NCBI RefSeq assembly: GCF_002005145.1
Contig: NZ_CP019698.1
Location: 1-64,000 of the forward strand
DNA length: 64,000 nucleotides
Reading direction: 5' to 3'
DNA from: Desulforamulus ferrireducens
GTDB lineage: Bacteria; Bacillota; Desulfotomaculia; Desulfotomaculales; Desulfotomaculaceae
Shown here: positions 1-8,038 of the stretch, in pieces
Position numbering within the stretch: the stretch's first letter is position 1
How the letters are laid out: each line of letters starts with the position of its first letter
The notes under the pieces: model-generated
Database searches by the model: none
The model's input: the letters and a program-made list of their open reading frames with translations, nothing else
Told to the model about the DNA's origin: nothing
Position numbers and translations under genes: made by a program

Positions 1-351
1 TGCTTCCGCCCTGGCCTCGGCCATAGGTTCCTCTCAGTTGTAGGGGAGCAGCACGTTATCCAGCACGGTGCGCCAGGGGAACAGCACATCACTCTGGGGC
101 ATATAAACTGACCTTACCCCGCTGTCCCACAATGGACTGGCCATCCAGCATTATCTCCCCGCTGTCCGGAGTGGCCAGTCCCGCCACCAAATCCAGCAGG
201 GTACTTTTTCACAACCGCTGGGCCCGATGAGGCTGACAAATTCGCCCGCCGAGACCGTGAGGGAGGTCTGCTCCAGGGCAAGTACAACTTGCCCCCTGTC
301 CTGGGAGTATATTTTGCTCACCTCACGGACAATTAGTTTCGAGCCGGGCAT
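1..351 (-). pseudogene. thiZ: Thiamine-precursor ABC transporter ATPase (ThiZ-like), frameshifted and cut by window edge
   Basis: This encodes the N-terminal part of a nitrate/taurine/thiamine-precursor type ABC ATPase. The first 45 or so residues read well and reach the Walker A region as GPSGCEK, where the family has GPSGCGKST. One missing G near position 211 throws the frame. Continuing in other frames restores STLLDLVAGL, then YMPQSDVLFPWRT, then LQLRG, so at least three or four indels fall within about 350 bases. It lies downstream of the thiY-like and thiX-like genes and should energise that importer. It is either a decayed gene or one read through low-quality sequence; the identity is firm, the broken state less so. 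Confidence 0.75.
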
Positions 352-369
352 GTTTTCACCTACTTTTTG

Positions 370-1369
370 TTATTCTGGCAAAAATTCATTGGTAAAGGCC
401 TTTTGCACATCAATATTTTTAGGAATCAGGTTGCGCTCAAACATCCAGTTGGCATAGCGGGACCACACTTCTTCCCGCTGCTCGCCCCAACGGGGGGCAT
501 CCTCTTGATACCTTTGGCTAACCCAGGCTTGGCTGGCCTTGGCCAGTTCGGCATCAATTTCCGGTGCATGCTTTATGAGAATGGCGGCGGCTTCCGCGGG
601 GTTATCAATGCTAAACCGGTAGCCCCGGGAGACGGCTGCCAGAAATTTTTTCACCAATTCCGGTTGTTCTTTAATATGCTGTTCATTGGTTACCAGTACG
701 GGGGTGTAGTAGTCTAAGGCGGGGTCCAAATCCTTGAGCATAATTAAGTTAAGCTCCAGCCCGGTCTCTCTGCTTCCACACCGTCCCAACCGTAGTAAAT
801 CCACTCAAAGTCGGCATCTCGCCCGATGGAAGTAAAGAAATCGGTGGCCCCCAGGGTAATGTTCTGTACTTTGGTGGGGTCTGCTCCCTTCCTTTTCCAT
901 CACTGCTTTAATAACTGCCTCTTCCACCGGAGAACCCCAGCCGCCGTAGCGTTTACCGACAAAGTCCCTGGGACTGGTAATGCCCGCTTCCTTTAAGGAA
1001 GCAAAGGCCGAGGTGTTATGTTGTATAATGGCCGCCACGGATACCAGGGGGATGTCTGCGGCACGGGCCTGGGTAACGTTTTCTTGGTAGCTAACGCCAA
1101 AATCGGCTTTACCCCGCTGCTACCAGTTGATCGGCGGTGCTGCCCTCACCGGGCTGCACAATTTCCACTGCCAAACCCTGTTCGGAGAAGTAGCCCTTGT
1201 CTATGGCCACGTAAAGACCGGTATGGTTGGTATTGGGGAACCAGTCCAGCATAACGGTAACCCTTTGGGGGGTGGCTGGGTTAGACTGTTCCGGTGTAGT
1301 TTTTTGCTCCTTGCTGCAGCCCATTAGTAGGAGTAAGGCTGCCAGGATCAGGATATATTTTTTCATCAT
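370..1369 (-). pseudogene. thiY: Thiamine-pyrimidine ABC substrate-binding lipoprotein (ThiY/NMT1 family), frameshifted
   Basis: This is a periplasmic-type binding protein for a thiamine pyrimidine precursor, here a lipoprotein with signal ending LLLMGC. The start (position 1369) has an AAAGGAGA ribosome site. The N-terminal frame gives [18 protein letters not shown], diagnostic of the NMT1/ThiY family. The frame breaks near position 1108 in a GGGG run, near 890 and near 780; the pieces join as VAAG, then [14 protein letters not shown], then LDPALDYYTPVLVTNEQHI, down to the C-terminus. Each break is repaired by a small indel. It follows thiX and precedes thiZ under a TPP riboswitch, which agrees with thiamine salvage. 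Confidence 0.8.
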
Positions 1370-1491
1370 GGCAAATCTCCTTTACAATATAAAATTAAGA
1401 GAAATATTAAAAACCTTGGGACAACTGATGGCAGAGCCCCCTTTAGCAGGCTATATCTCAAACCGCTTTTGCTGGTAATGCCAGGGCATCA

Positions 1492-2241
1492 TTAGCTGGC
1501 CAATCCTTCCACCAGCAGGAAGATGGTTAAGCTCAACAGAGTTATCACAATGATGGCGGCAAAAACTCGCTCGGTGAGGAAGGACTGGGAAGAGCGGGTC
1601 ATGAAAATACCCAAGCCCCGGCTGGCACCTAACCACTCACCGATCACTGCCCCCATGACGCTATAGGTACCGGCAATGCGCAAGCCTGAGAAAAAGAAGG
1701 GTAGCGCCGCCGGCAGTTTAACCAGGTAAAAAATTTGCCCCTTACTGGCGCCCATGGCCGACATCAGACGCAGCATATCCGGTTCCACCAGTCGGTAACC
1801 ATCGGTTAGGTTAACGGTGATGGGGAAAAAGCAGACCAGGGCCACCACCAGTACCTTAGGCAATAAGCCGTAGCCAAACCAAATAATTAACAATGGCGCC
1901 ACAGCAATAATTGGTATGGTTTGGGAGGCAATAATCAGCGGATACACCGCCTTCTTCAGGCCTTCACACCAGTCAATGGCTGTAGCAAGGGCCACTCCCA
2001 CCACCACCGCCAGAGCTAAACCCAGTAAGGTTTCTTGCATGGTTTGTACACTGTGCTGCCAAATAAGTTCTTTGGCCGACCAGAGGGCCTGTAGAATAAC
2101 GCTGGGAGCGGGCAGCAGCCACTTTTCTATTGCCGCCACCCTTACCACTGTTTCCCAGGTAATTAGGATGGCCAGCAAGGTGAAGCCCGGAAGTAAAAAG
2201 GTAGACCAGTTACCCCTAGCGATACTTCGCCAGTTTTTCAT
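1492..2241 (-). CDS. thiX: ABC transporter permease, thiamine-precursor type (ThiX-like)
   Basis: The 249-residue inner-membrane permease is of the SsuC/TauC/ThiX type, with about six hydrophobic segments. The cytoplasmic coupling loop EPDMLRLMSAMGASKGQIF matches the EAA motif of ABC permeases. Unlike its neighbours it is intact. Its ATG overlaps the stop of the upstream thiamine-binding gene (ATGA), so translation is probably coupled. With the riboswitch upstream and the NMT1-type binding protein downstream, the likely cargo is formylaminopyrimidine or HMP; the cargo is inferred from context. Confidence 0.85.
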   Translation of the reverse strand: MKNWRSIARGNWSTFLLPGFTLLAILITWETVVRVAAIEKWLLPAPSVILQALWSAKELIWQHSVQTMQETLLGLALAVVVGVALATAIDWCEGLKKAVYPLIIASQTIPIIAVAPLLIIWFGYGLLPKVLVVALVCFFPITVNLTDGYRLVEPDMLRLMSAMGASKGQIFYLVKLPAALPFFFSGLRIAGTYSVMGAVIGEWLGASRGLGIFMTRSSQSFLTERVFAAIIVITLLSLTIFLLVEGLAS

Positions 2242-2504
2242 CCATGGACACCCCTTCGGGCCGATATTGGATCTTTATGTAGGTCAATACCTCCGTAGCG
2301 CCCCGCAGTTATACAAGCTTCCTGAGCCTGCTTAGCGATTTCTATAAGGTGGTCCAGTTCTCCCTCCATAACTGTTTCCATGGCTCCCACTTCGTATTTG
2401 ACGCCGGATTTTTGAATCACTTCTATGGCTTTGTCCACCACGGCATAGGAGTTACCGTCTTTAACTTTAGGGACAACTTGTAAGGCTAGGTTTACTATGG
2501 GCAT
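2238..2504 (-). CDS. MTH1187/YkoF-type thiamine-binding protein (DUF77)
   Basis: An 88-residue cytosolic protein of the MTH1187 family, which binds thiamine or its pyrimidine part. It shows the family start MPIVNLALQVVPKV, the segment KSGVKYEVGAMETVMEGEL, and the expected length of about 95 residues. It is the first gene after the TPP riboswitch and overlaps thiX by four bases. Related genes are often found with ThiXYZ importers. The exact ligand is not visible in the sequence. Confidence 0.85.
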   Translation of the reverse strand: MPIVNLALQVVPKVKDGNSYAVVDKAIEVIQKSGVKYEVGAMETVMEGELDHLIEIAKQAQEACITAGRYGGIDLHKDPISARRGVHG

Positions 2505-2562
2505 TGGCAGTCCTCCTTCGTCAGTTTATCATTCAACAGGCCTTATTATTATTTCTAAAATA

Positions 2563-2602
2563 CCGTCAAAAAAAGTGAAAAGCTACCCCGTAGGGCAGCT
2601 TG
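2563..2602 (-). terminator. Intrinsic terminator of the TPP riboswitch (thiamine uptake operon)
   Basis: On the minus strand the stem AAGCTGCCC / GGGTAGCTT with a four-base loop is followed by TTCACTTTTTTT. It lies between the riboswitch and the first gene, the position of a transcription attenuator: TPP binding should favour this hairpin and stop transcription. Confidence 0.8.
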
Positions 2603-2630
2603 AACATGGTCAATGGCCATCTTAAATCAC

Positions 2631-2716
2631 TCTCCCTCCGCTGGCATTACCCAGATCAGGTTCTTGGGTCGGCACCCTGTGGCACCCTCTCAGCCAGGTC
2701 ATCCCCGGCTCCCCAG
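2631..2716 (-). promoter_or_regulatory. TPP riboswitch (thi box)
   Basis: Minus-strand sequence contains the conserved TPP-sensing blocks CTGAGAGGGTGCC and ACCTGATCTGGGTAATGCC, closed by a GGGGAGC helix and ending AGCGGAGGGA. It precedes a terminator hairpin and a thiamine-transport operon. This is a confident identification from the conserved blocks alone. Confidence 0.95.
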
Positions 2717-2736
2717 ATGTATTTGGTTCTAGTAAT

Positions 2737-2765
2737 ACTATAGCAGTACTGCTACAATTTGTAAA
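2737..2765 (-). promoter_or_regulatory. Sigma-A type promoter of the thiamine uptake operon
   Basis: Minus strand TTTACA, 17 bases, TATAGT. The -10 box lies about 20 bases upstream of the riboswitch, so the transcript would start just before the aptamer. Confidence 0.65.
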
Positions 2766-2805
2766 TTAAAAAGAAAAGGTGGACAATTAGGTGATGATGC
2801 GTATT

Positions 2806-3137
2806 GGCCGTCGGCTTTCGGCCATCAGCCGTCGGCCTTCGGCTTTTTGGTCTTAAGCTATAGGCTTTTGGCCTTTAGCCTTTGGCCATTGGCCTTTTAA
2901 GAGCCTACCTAGCGTGTAGGTGGTGGCGTAACCGCCAGAGGGAGTAGGCATAAACCCCTGCATAACTCCCCAAGCGCCACGCATCCTCGACTCAACCCCT
3001 AGCGAGGAGTCTATTATAAATCCTATCTCCAGGGGAATGTCTACAAGTACCGGGTTTACTCCAAAAAAGCCGACGGCCGAGGGCTGAAGGCCGATGGCCA
3101 AAAAAGAAGTGCCGCAAAACCGTAGTTAAGCGACACT
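2806..3137 (+). repeat. Interspersed repeat, copy A
   Basis: The left end has alternating GGCCGTCGGC/GGCCATCAGCC motifs. The centre is a GGTGGCG-N-CGCC-AGAGGGAG block followed by ACTCCCC and GCGCCACGC. The right end has GCCGACGGCC motifs and a terminator hairpin. Related copies occur at 21245, 26331 and 36109, all in the same orientation. No coding function is apparent. The copy fills the gap between the thiamine and betaine transport operons. Confidence 0.85.
3101..3137 (-). terminator. Intrinsic terminator after the opuA operon
   Basis: Minus strand AGTGTCGC...GCGGCACT stem followed by TCTTTTTT, ten bases beyond the opuAC stop. It is one of a family of terminators in this window sharing the GTGTCGC arm, and forms the right end of repeat copy A. 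Confidence 0.8.
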
Positions 3138-3146
3138 CTCTGCAAC

Positions 3147-4012
3147 CTACTTATTTAAATCCTCAATGGAGTTAATGTCCATGTAAGTTGGTACCACCAA
3201 ACCAATTCTGGTGCCTTCCAGGTTAGCCCCCAGATCCTCAAACTTGCCTTGGAATTCCTTGTAGTAGTCAGCATGGGTGGTGGGCAGCCAACCGGCCACC
3301 ATGGCATCGGCATCGCCGGCAGCAATACCTGCCCACATGGGGCCGGCTTCAACTTGGCTGAGTTCCACCTGATAGCCTAGTTTTTTCCAGTGCCACTGCT
3401 ACCACATTGGTACTGGCAATTTCCGAATCCCAGGCAACATAGGCTAAGGTGATTTTTTTGCCGCTAACCGGCTGCAAATCTGCTAACCAGGCCTCTACCT
3501 TAGTTTCGTTTTCTTTTACCCATTCCTCGGCCGCCACCCTAGGATCCTTACCTTCTTGAATGGCTACCATAACAGACTCCATATCGGCAGGTTCCCAGTG
3601 GAAGTTGTCCAATACCGCATAGGCAGTGGGATGGTCATCTTTCAGGCCGAGCCGGACAATGGTGTGGATGCTTTCTGATTCACCATAGATTTTTTTGGGG
3701 TCTTCCAGATACTTCAAATCATATTTTGCAAATTTCCAATGGGGTGTCCAACCGGTAATAATAATTGGTTCTTTGTTCTCATAGGCTTTGGTCAGGGCTG
3801 CCGTCATGGCTGCCCCAGAGCCTTCCACCAGTTCCCAATCCTTTAATTGATACTCTGCCATGGCCTTTTCGGTGGCCTTCATAATGCCGGCACCGGGATC
3901 AATACCTATGATCTGCTTTTTTTTCTGTGTTAGCTTGCTGTCCGCCACATCCTGCCAGTACCAAAGAAAGCACCAGTACCCCCAATAACAAATACAGTCT
4001 TCTTCTCTTCAA
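3147..4012 (-). pseudogene. opuAC: Glycine betaine ABC substrate-binding lipoprotein (OpuAC/ProX), frameshifted
   Basis: A TTG start at 4012 follows AAGGAGGAGAG and opens a lipoprotein signal ending LVLAGCGG. The frame shifts in an eight-A run (about 3920) into TQKKKQIIGI, and again in a six-A run (about 3384) into LGYQVELSQVEAGPMW. Removing one A from each run restores a continuous OpuAC domain. That domain includes the Trp residues of GWTPHWKF and FHWEPADME, which fit the aromatic cage for the quaternary ammonium group. It is the third gene of opuAA-opuAB-opuAC. Either two homopolymer sequencing errors or a true loss of the binding protein; errors seem likelier because the rest is well conserved. 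Confidence 0.85.
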
Positions 4013-4031
4013 AACCTCTCCTCCTTATACT

Positions 4032-4871
4032 CTATACTCTTTTCTGTTTACCTATATGCTGGGTCACTCTGTCCAGCATAATGGCTAGAATGACAATGGC
4101 CAAACCAGCCTCAAAACCTTGTCCAATCTTAATCTGGGTCACCGCCCGGTAAACATCCGCGCCTAAGCCCTTAGCGCCAATCATCGAAGCAATCACCACC
4201 ATGGAAAGTGACAGCATAATGCATTGGTTAATGCCAGCCATGATGGTAGGTTTAGCCAAAGGCAATTGTACTTTCAGCAGCTTCTGTTGGGCCGTGGAAC
4301 CAAAGGAGTCCGCTGCCTCCACCAGTTCTGCCGGAACCTGTCGGATTCCTAAATTTGTCAGGCGAATGGTGGGTGGCATGGCAAAGATTACCGAAGCGAT
4401 TACCCCGGGTACTTCCCCAATACCAAAGAAAAAGATGGCGGGTATTAAATAGACAAAAGCGGGCATGGTCTGCATAAAATCCAGCACCGGCATAACCATA
4501 TCCCGCACCGAATCCTTTCTGGCACACATAATCCCTGTGGGAATGCCTATCATGATGGAGATGAGCGCCGCGGTCAACACCAGGGCCAGAGTTTGCATAG
4601 TATTGTCCCAGTAGCCTAAGTTGCTGACCAGGGATAAGCCCATAAGGGTAAATATTGCCACTGAACCTTTACTCAGCAACCAAGCCAGTAGGGTAAAGAG
4701 CAAAATCATCACCCAGTCTGGCGGGCTCATAAAGAGAAAGGCCAATAGATCTACCCAACTGGAAATGACCCACTTTATAAAATCAAAGCCACCTCCGGCA
4801 TGTTCCCATAGATAGCGAACCAGTTTCTCTACCCACTGATCCAGAGGAAGTTTAGGAAAAAATTTATCCAA
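4032..4871 (-). CDS. opuAB: Glycine betaine/proline ABC permease OpuAB (ProW)
   Basis: A 279-residue membrane permease of the OpuAB/ProW type with about six membrane spans after a short amphipathic N-terminus. The EAA loop reads LVEAADSFGSTAQQKLLKVQ, close to the family consensus. The TTG start overlaps the end of opuAA by eight bases, with AAAGGGTGG as ribosome site, so the genes are coupled. It forms the channel of an osmoprotectant importer with OpuAA and OpuAC. Confidence 0.93.
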   Translation of the reverse strand: MDKFFPKLPLDQWVEKLVRYLWEHAGGGFDFIKWVISSWVDLLAFLFMSPPDWVMILLFTLLAWLLSKGSVAIFTLMGLSLVSNLGYWDNTMQTLALVLTAALISIMIGIPTGIMCARKDSVRDMVMPVLDFMQTMPAFVYLIPAIFFFGIGEVPGVIASVIFAMPPTIRLTNLGIRQVPAELVEAADSFGSTAQQKLLKVQLPLAKPTIMAGINQCIMLSLSMVVIASMIGAKGLGADVYRAVTQIKIGQGFEAGLAIVILAIMLDRVTQHIGKQKRV

Positions 4872-6096
4872 CCAAATCCACCCTTTCTACGGTTTGTTCT
4901 GTTGCCGGTACTGGTGCTAAATTTACTTTTCCTGCCAAACCACCCAGCACAGCTCCCCGTACCACTACACCCAGCAAGCGGTTTTCCTTGTTAACCACGG
5001 CCAAGGGTACCGGCGAAAAGGCAATTAGGTCAAACAAATCATGGAGCAAGGTATCCGGCTGCACCGTAGGTACCCTGGTTTCCATTACTTCCTCCAGGGA
5101 TAAGTCCTCGTTTTTGGCCTGGGACACTGCATCCGCAGTGACCACCCCCAACAGTACTTTCCGTTTATCCACCACATAAAGGCTGGAAACACCGCTGTCC
5201 CGCATAAGTTGTAAGGCCACCCGGGGTCCTTTGTCCAGAGTGATGGTTTCCGGGCGTTTCATTATATGTTCCGCATGCAGCACCTTGGACATATCTACGT
5301 CTTCAACAAACTTTTCAACATATTCGTCAGCTGGGTTGGTTAGGATTTCCTCCGGTGTACCGATTTGCACAATTTTGCCATCCTTCATTAAGGCAATGCG
5401 ATCCCCTAGCTTTAAGGCTTCATCCAAATCATGGGTAATAAAGACAATGGTCTTATGCATAGAGGATTGGAGTTCCAGCAGTTCGTCTTGCATATCTTTA
5501 CGAATTAGGGGATCCAGGGCACTAAAGGCCTCGTCCATTAACAGGACATCGGGATCATTGGCCAGAGCCCGGGCTAAACCTACCCTTTGCTGCATACCGC
5601 CACTTAGTTGATCCGGCATACTGTTTTCCCAACCGGCTAAACCCACCAATTCCAATGCTTGTTTGGCCTTGGTCAGTCTTTCTTCCTTGGGCAAACCTTG
5701 AATTTCCAAGCCATAAGCCACATTTTCCAAAACCGTTCGGTGTGGAAATAAAGCAAAACGTTGAAAAACCATGCTAAGTTTTTTTCTTCTTACTTCCCGT
5801 AACTGTTCCTTGGACATGGTCACCACGTTTTCTCCGTCAATTTCAATGGAACCACAGGTGGGCTCAATAAGCCGATTCAGCAGTCGTACCAGAGTGGATT
5901 TACCACTGCCCGAAAGACCCATAATAACGAAAATTTCTCCGCTATTAACCTCAAAACTGGCCTGGTTGACACCAACCGTAAGTCCTGTATCACGTAATAT
6001 CTGCTGCTTTGAACAGCCTTCCTGTAATAATTTAAGTGCTTTATCTGGTTTAGAGCCAAAAATTTTCGTTAGGTTATTTACTCTAATTTTTGCCAC
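4864..6096 (-). CDS. opuAA: Glycine betaine ABC ATPase OpuAA (ProV) with CBS domains
   Basis: An ATPase of about 410 residues. It has Walker A GLSGSGKST, signature LSGGMQQRVGLARAL and Walker B VLLMDEAFSALDP, and the family N-terminus with LLQEG and the NQASFEV strand. Residues of about 280-390 form two CBS repeats, used in OpuA for ionic-strength sensing. A GTG at 6096 is preferred over 6102 because GAGGT lies seven bases upstream. It is the first gene of the opuA operon, divergent from gbsR, and probably repressed by GbsR when choline is absent. Confidence 0.93.
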   Translation of the reverse strand: MAKIRVNNLTKIFGSKPDKALKLLQEGCSKQQILRDTGLTVGVNQASFEVNSGEIFVIMGLSGSGKSTLVRLLNRLIEPTCGSIEIDGENVVTMSKEQLREVRRKKLSMVFQRFALFPHRTVLENVAYGLEIQGLPKEERLTKAKQALELVGLAGWENSMPDQLSGGMQQRVGLARALANDPDVLLMDEAFSALDPLIRKDMQDELLELQSSMHKTIVFITHDLDEALKLGDRIALMKDGKIVQIGTPEEILTNPADEYVEKFVEDVDMSKVLHAEHIMKRPETITLDKGPRVALQLMRDSGVSSLYVVDKRKVLLGVVTADAVSQAKNEDLSLEEVMETRVPTVQPDTLLHDLFDLIAFSPVPLAVVNKENRLLGVVVRGAVLGGLAGKVNLAPVPATEQTVERVDLVG

Positions 6097-6200
6097 TTGC
6101 ACACCTCAATTCTTAAACGCAAGAAATTCTAATAGTATTTTATAACTTTTTTGCATTATTCCACAAAGCTGCTGAAGGCCATTCTCCGCTTGTATTGTAC

Positions 6201-6218
6201 GTAAAGTTTTTACTTTAC
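6201..6218. promoter_or_regulatory. Candidate GbsR operator (inverted repeat)
   Basis: GTAAAGT, four T, ACTTTAC forms a perfect 7-bp inverted repeat midway between the divergent opuAA and gbsR genes. It is the only strong palindrome in the 240-bp intergenic region. The assignment to GbsR is inference from position. Confidence 0.5.
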
Positions 6219-6338
6219 AAACATTAAGTACTATATTCTAAGTTTTTCGTTTATATACTGTATGATGTGTCTCTTTACTTTTTGCCTTACTCTCAGTAAA
6301 ATGTTATTCAGTAATTATGCAGGAGGATCAATCCCCTA

Positions 6339-6887
6339 ATGGAAAAAAACTATGAACAGATCATAAAAAAAGCCCGGGAGCGGGTCATTGATTCCATAGC
6401 ACGCAATATTGATTTGTATGGCATTACCATGTCCATTGGTCATTTATACGGCACACTTTTATTTCAGGATAAACCCATGAGCCTTGATGAAATGGGCGAG
6501 GCTTTGGGCATGAGTAAAACCAGCATGAGTACCGGTGTACGCACGCTGTTAGATTTAAATATGGTGAACAAGGTTTGGATGAAGGGCACTCGCAAGGATT
6601 ATTACGAAGTTGAGCAGGATTGGTATCAGAATTTTATTGATTACTTCTCCATTAAGTGGCGCAAAGGGGTCGACGATAATGTACAGGCCTTGCGTAAATC
6701 CGTGCGTGAGTTGGAAGAGCTAGCCGCTCAGGAAGATTTGCCTGAGGAGATACGTTTGAATGTGGAGCGGGATATTGAGAAGATAAATAATGCCCTGTTG
6801 TATTATAATTGGTTAGGACGGTTGATTGATACCTTTGAATCGCATAAAATTTTTGAATTCGTGCCAAAAGAACCAGGAGCCCACTAG
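6339..6887 (+). CDS. gbsR: GbsR/MarR-family transcriptional repressor
   Basis: A 182-residue winged-helix regulator. The helix-turn-helix around residues 50-85 reads LDEMGEALGMSKTSMST, typical of GbsR, which controls glycine betaine uptake and synthesis in response to choline in Bacillus. An AGGAGGA ribosome site precedes the ATG. It is divergent from the opuA operon, so it most likely controls that operon and itself. Confidence 0.88.
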   Translation: MEKNYEQIIKKARERVIDSIARNIDLYGITMSIGHLYGTLLFQDKPMSLDEMGEALGMSKTSMSTGVRTLLDLNMVNKVWMKGTRKDYYEVEQDWYQNFIDYFSIKWRKGVDDNVQALRKSVRELEELAAQEDLPEEIRLNVERDIEKINNALLYYNWLGRLIDTFESHKIFEFVPKEPGAH

Positions 6888-6909
6888 AGATGGGACCTGG
6901 TTCTTTTTT
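6868..6909 (+). terminator. Bidirectional terminator after gbsR
   Basis: Stem AGAACCAGG...CCTGGTTCT, overlapping the last codons of gbsR, then TTTTTTG on the plus strand. The minus strand also carries a short T tract and may serve the convergent patatin gene. Confidence 0.8.
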
Positions 6910-6931
6910 GTGCTAGACAACCCTGACCCCC

Positions 6932-7831
6932 TTACCAGTGCTGCTGCAACCAGGCCAGTGTGGGTTTTAAATTGTAGGTTTTGGCCAGGGTAATTAGGTA
7001 GGGGATTTTTTTATAATCATCCAGAGCAACGGGTTGATTCAGCGGGGGATTAAGGCGGTGGTATTGGTTCTTTAGCAGTTGTTTACTATAATAGACATCC
7101 GCTTCGGAACCTCCGTCCATAAGTACACTCAACAAAGGAAAGGGTGGCGTTGGGTGTAAGGCCCATTCAAAGGCCCCCCACTGGGTGGTATCGGCAGTAA
7201 TTTGTAAGGGGCTAAAGCCGGTACCCAGGGATAGCAGGCAAATATTGGCGATCATTTGGTTGGCAAATCTGACATCCATGGTATGGGCAATGGCAGCGGT
7301 ACTGGGGTTGTTGGCAATCACTCCGCCATCAATATGATTGTGATAAGAGGGAAAATACACCGGCGCTGCGCTGCTGGCCAAGGCCACATCAATAACTTTT
7401 TCCTTCAGGAAGGGAGAATCCGGAAAGTTATGATAAAACACCGGCTGCCATTTGCCATCTTTATCACCGGTTATTTGGAAGGACGGTACCAGCACCCGAC
7501 GCTGCAAATCCCCCAATTGTAAGTCGTCGGGAAACACTGCGCTTAATGTCCCCCTTAGTCGGTCGTTGTCGTATTTTGGTCTAAACACTTCCACATGTTT
7601 ATCTTTAAAAATAAATTTGGCATTTTGCTCGGAATAAAGTTGCACCAAATCATCAGGACTTAGTCCATAGGCCAAACCCAGAGCTATAAAAGCCCCGGTG
7701 GAGGTGCCGGCAAAAAAAGCTGTGCTTTTAACCAGGCCGGGATATAAATCATTTAAGCGCTTTAATAGATTGGCACTTAGGGCACCGCGAATACCACCGC
7801 CATCAAAGGTAATAATGCGGTATTTGCTCAT
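6932..7831 (-). CDS. Patatin-like phospholipase
   Basis: A 299-residue patatin-family acyl hydrolase. The oxyanion loop FDGGGIRG is at residues 9-16, the nucleophile elbow GTSTG at about 43-47 (Ser catalytic) and the dyad Asp in DGGVIANNP at about 168. No signal peptide is visible, so it is probably cytosolic. Some patatins are effectors of antiphage CBASS, but no cyclase or accessory gene is adjacent, so general lipid hydrolysis is the safer call. It is monocistronic, with a GCAGGAG ribosome site. Confidence 0.85.
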   Translation of the reverse strand: MSKYRIITFDGGGIRGALSANLLKRLNDLYPGLVKSTAFFAGTSTGAFIALGLAYGLSPDDLVQLYSEQNAKFIFKDKHVEVFRPKYDNDRLRGTLSAVFPDDLQLGDLQRRVLVPSFQITGDKDGKWQPVFYHNFPDSPFLKEKVIDVALASSAAPVYFPSYHNHIDGGVIANNPSTAAIAHTMDVRFANQMIANICLLSLGTGFSPLQITADTTQWGAFEWALHPTPPFPLLSVLMDGGSEADVYYSKQLLKNQYHRLNPPLNQPVALDDYKKIPYLITLAKTYNLKPTLAWLQQHW

Positions 7832-7991
7832 TCACTTTCACTCCTGCCAACAGAGCAAATTACTCTTTTACCCAGCTTATGCAAAAACCAACATGCCTGT
7901 GCCGCATGAGCACAACGCCATTTCATGCCGAGAATAGGCTACTGATTAGTAGGAGTTGTTAAAAAAACAAGCCACTGGCTAAAGGCTGATG

Positions 7992-8036
7992 ATAAAAAAA
8001 TAAATGCCGCAAAACCGTAGTCTTGCGACATTTATT
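7992..8036 (-). terminator. Terminator after the TRAP transporter operon
   Basis: Minus strand AAATGTCGCAAGAC ... GTTTTGCGGCATTT followed by ATTTTTTTA. It belongs to the GTGTCGC-arm family and is preceded on the plus strand by a short vestige of the interspersed repeat (GGCTAAAGGCTGATG). Confidence 0.8.
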
Positions 8037-8038
8037 TG

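Noticed and set aside
2853-3101. Open frame inside repeat copy A
   Set aside because: It is made of the GGCC-rich repeat ends, lacks a ribosome site and is not kept in the other copies.
6932-7831. CBASS effector patatin (CapV)
   Set aside because: No cyclic-nucleotide synthase or accessory gene is adjacent; neighbours are transporters and a repressor.
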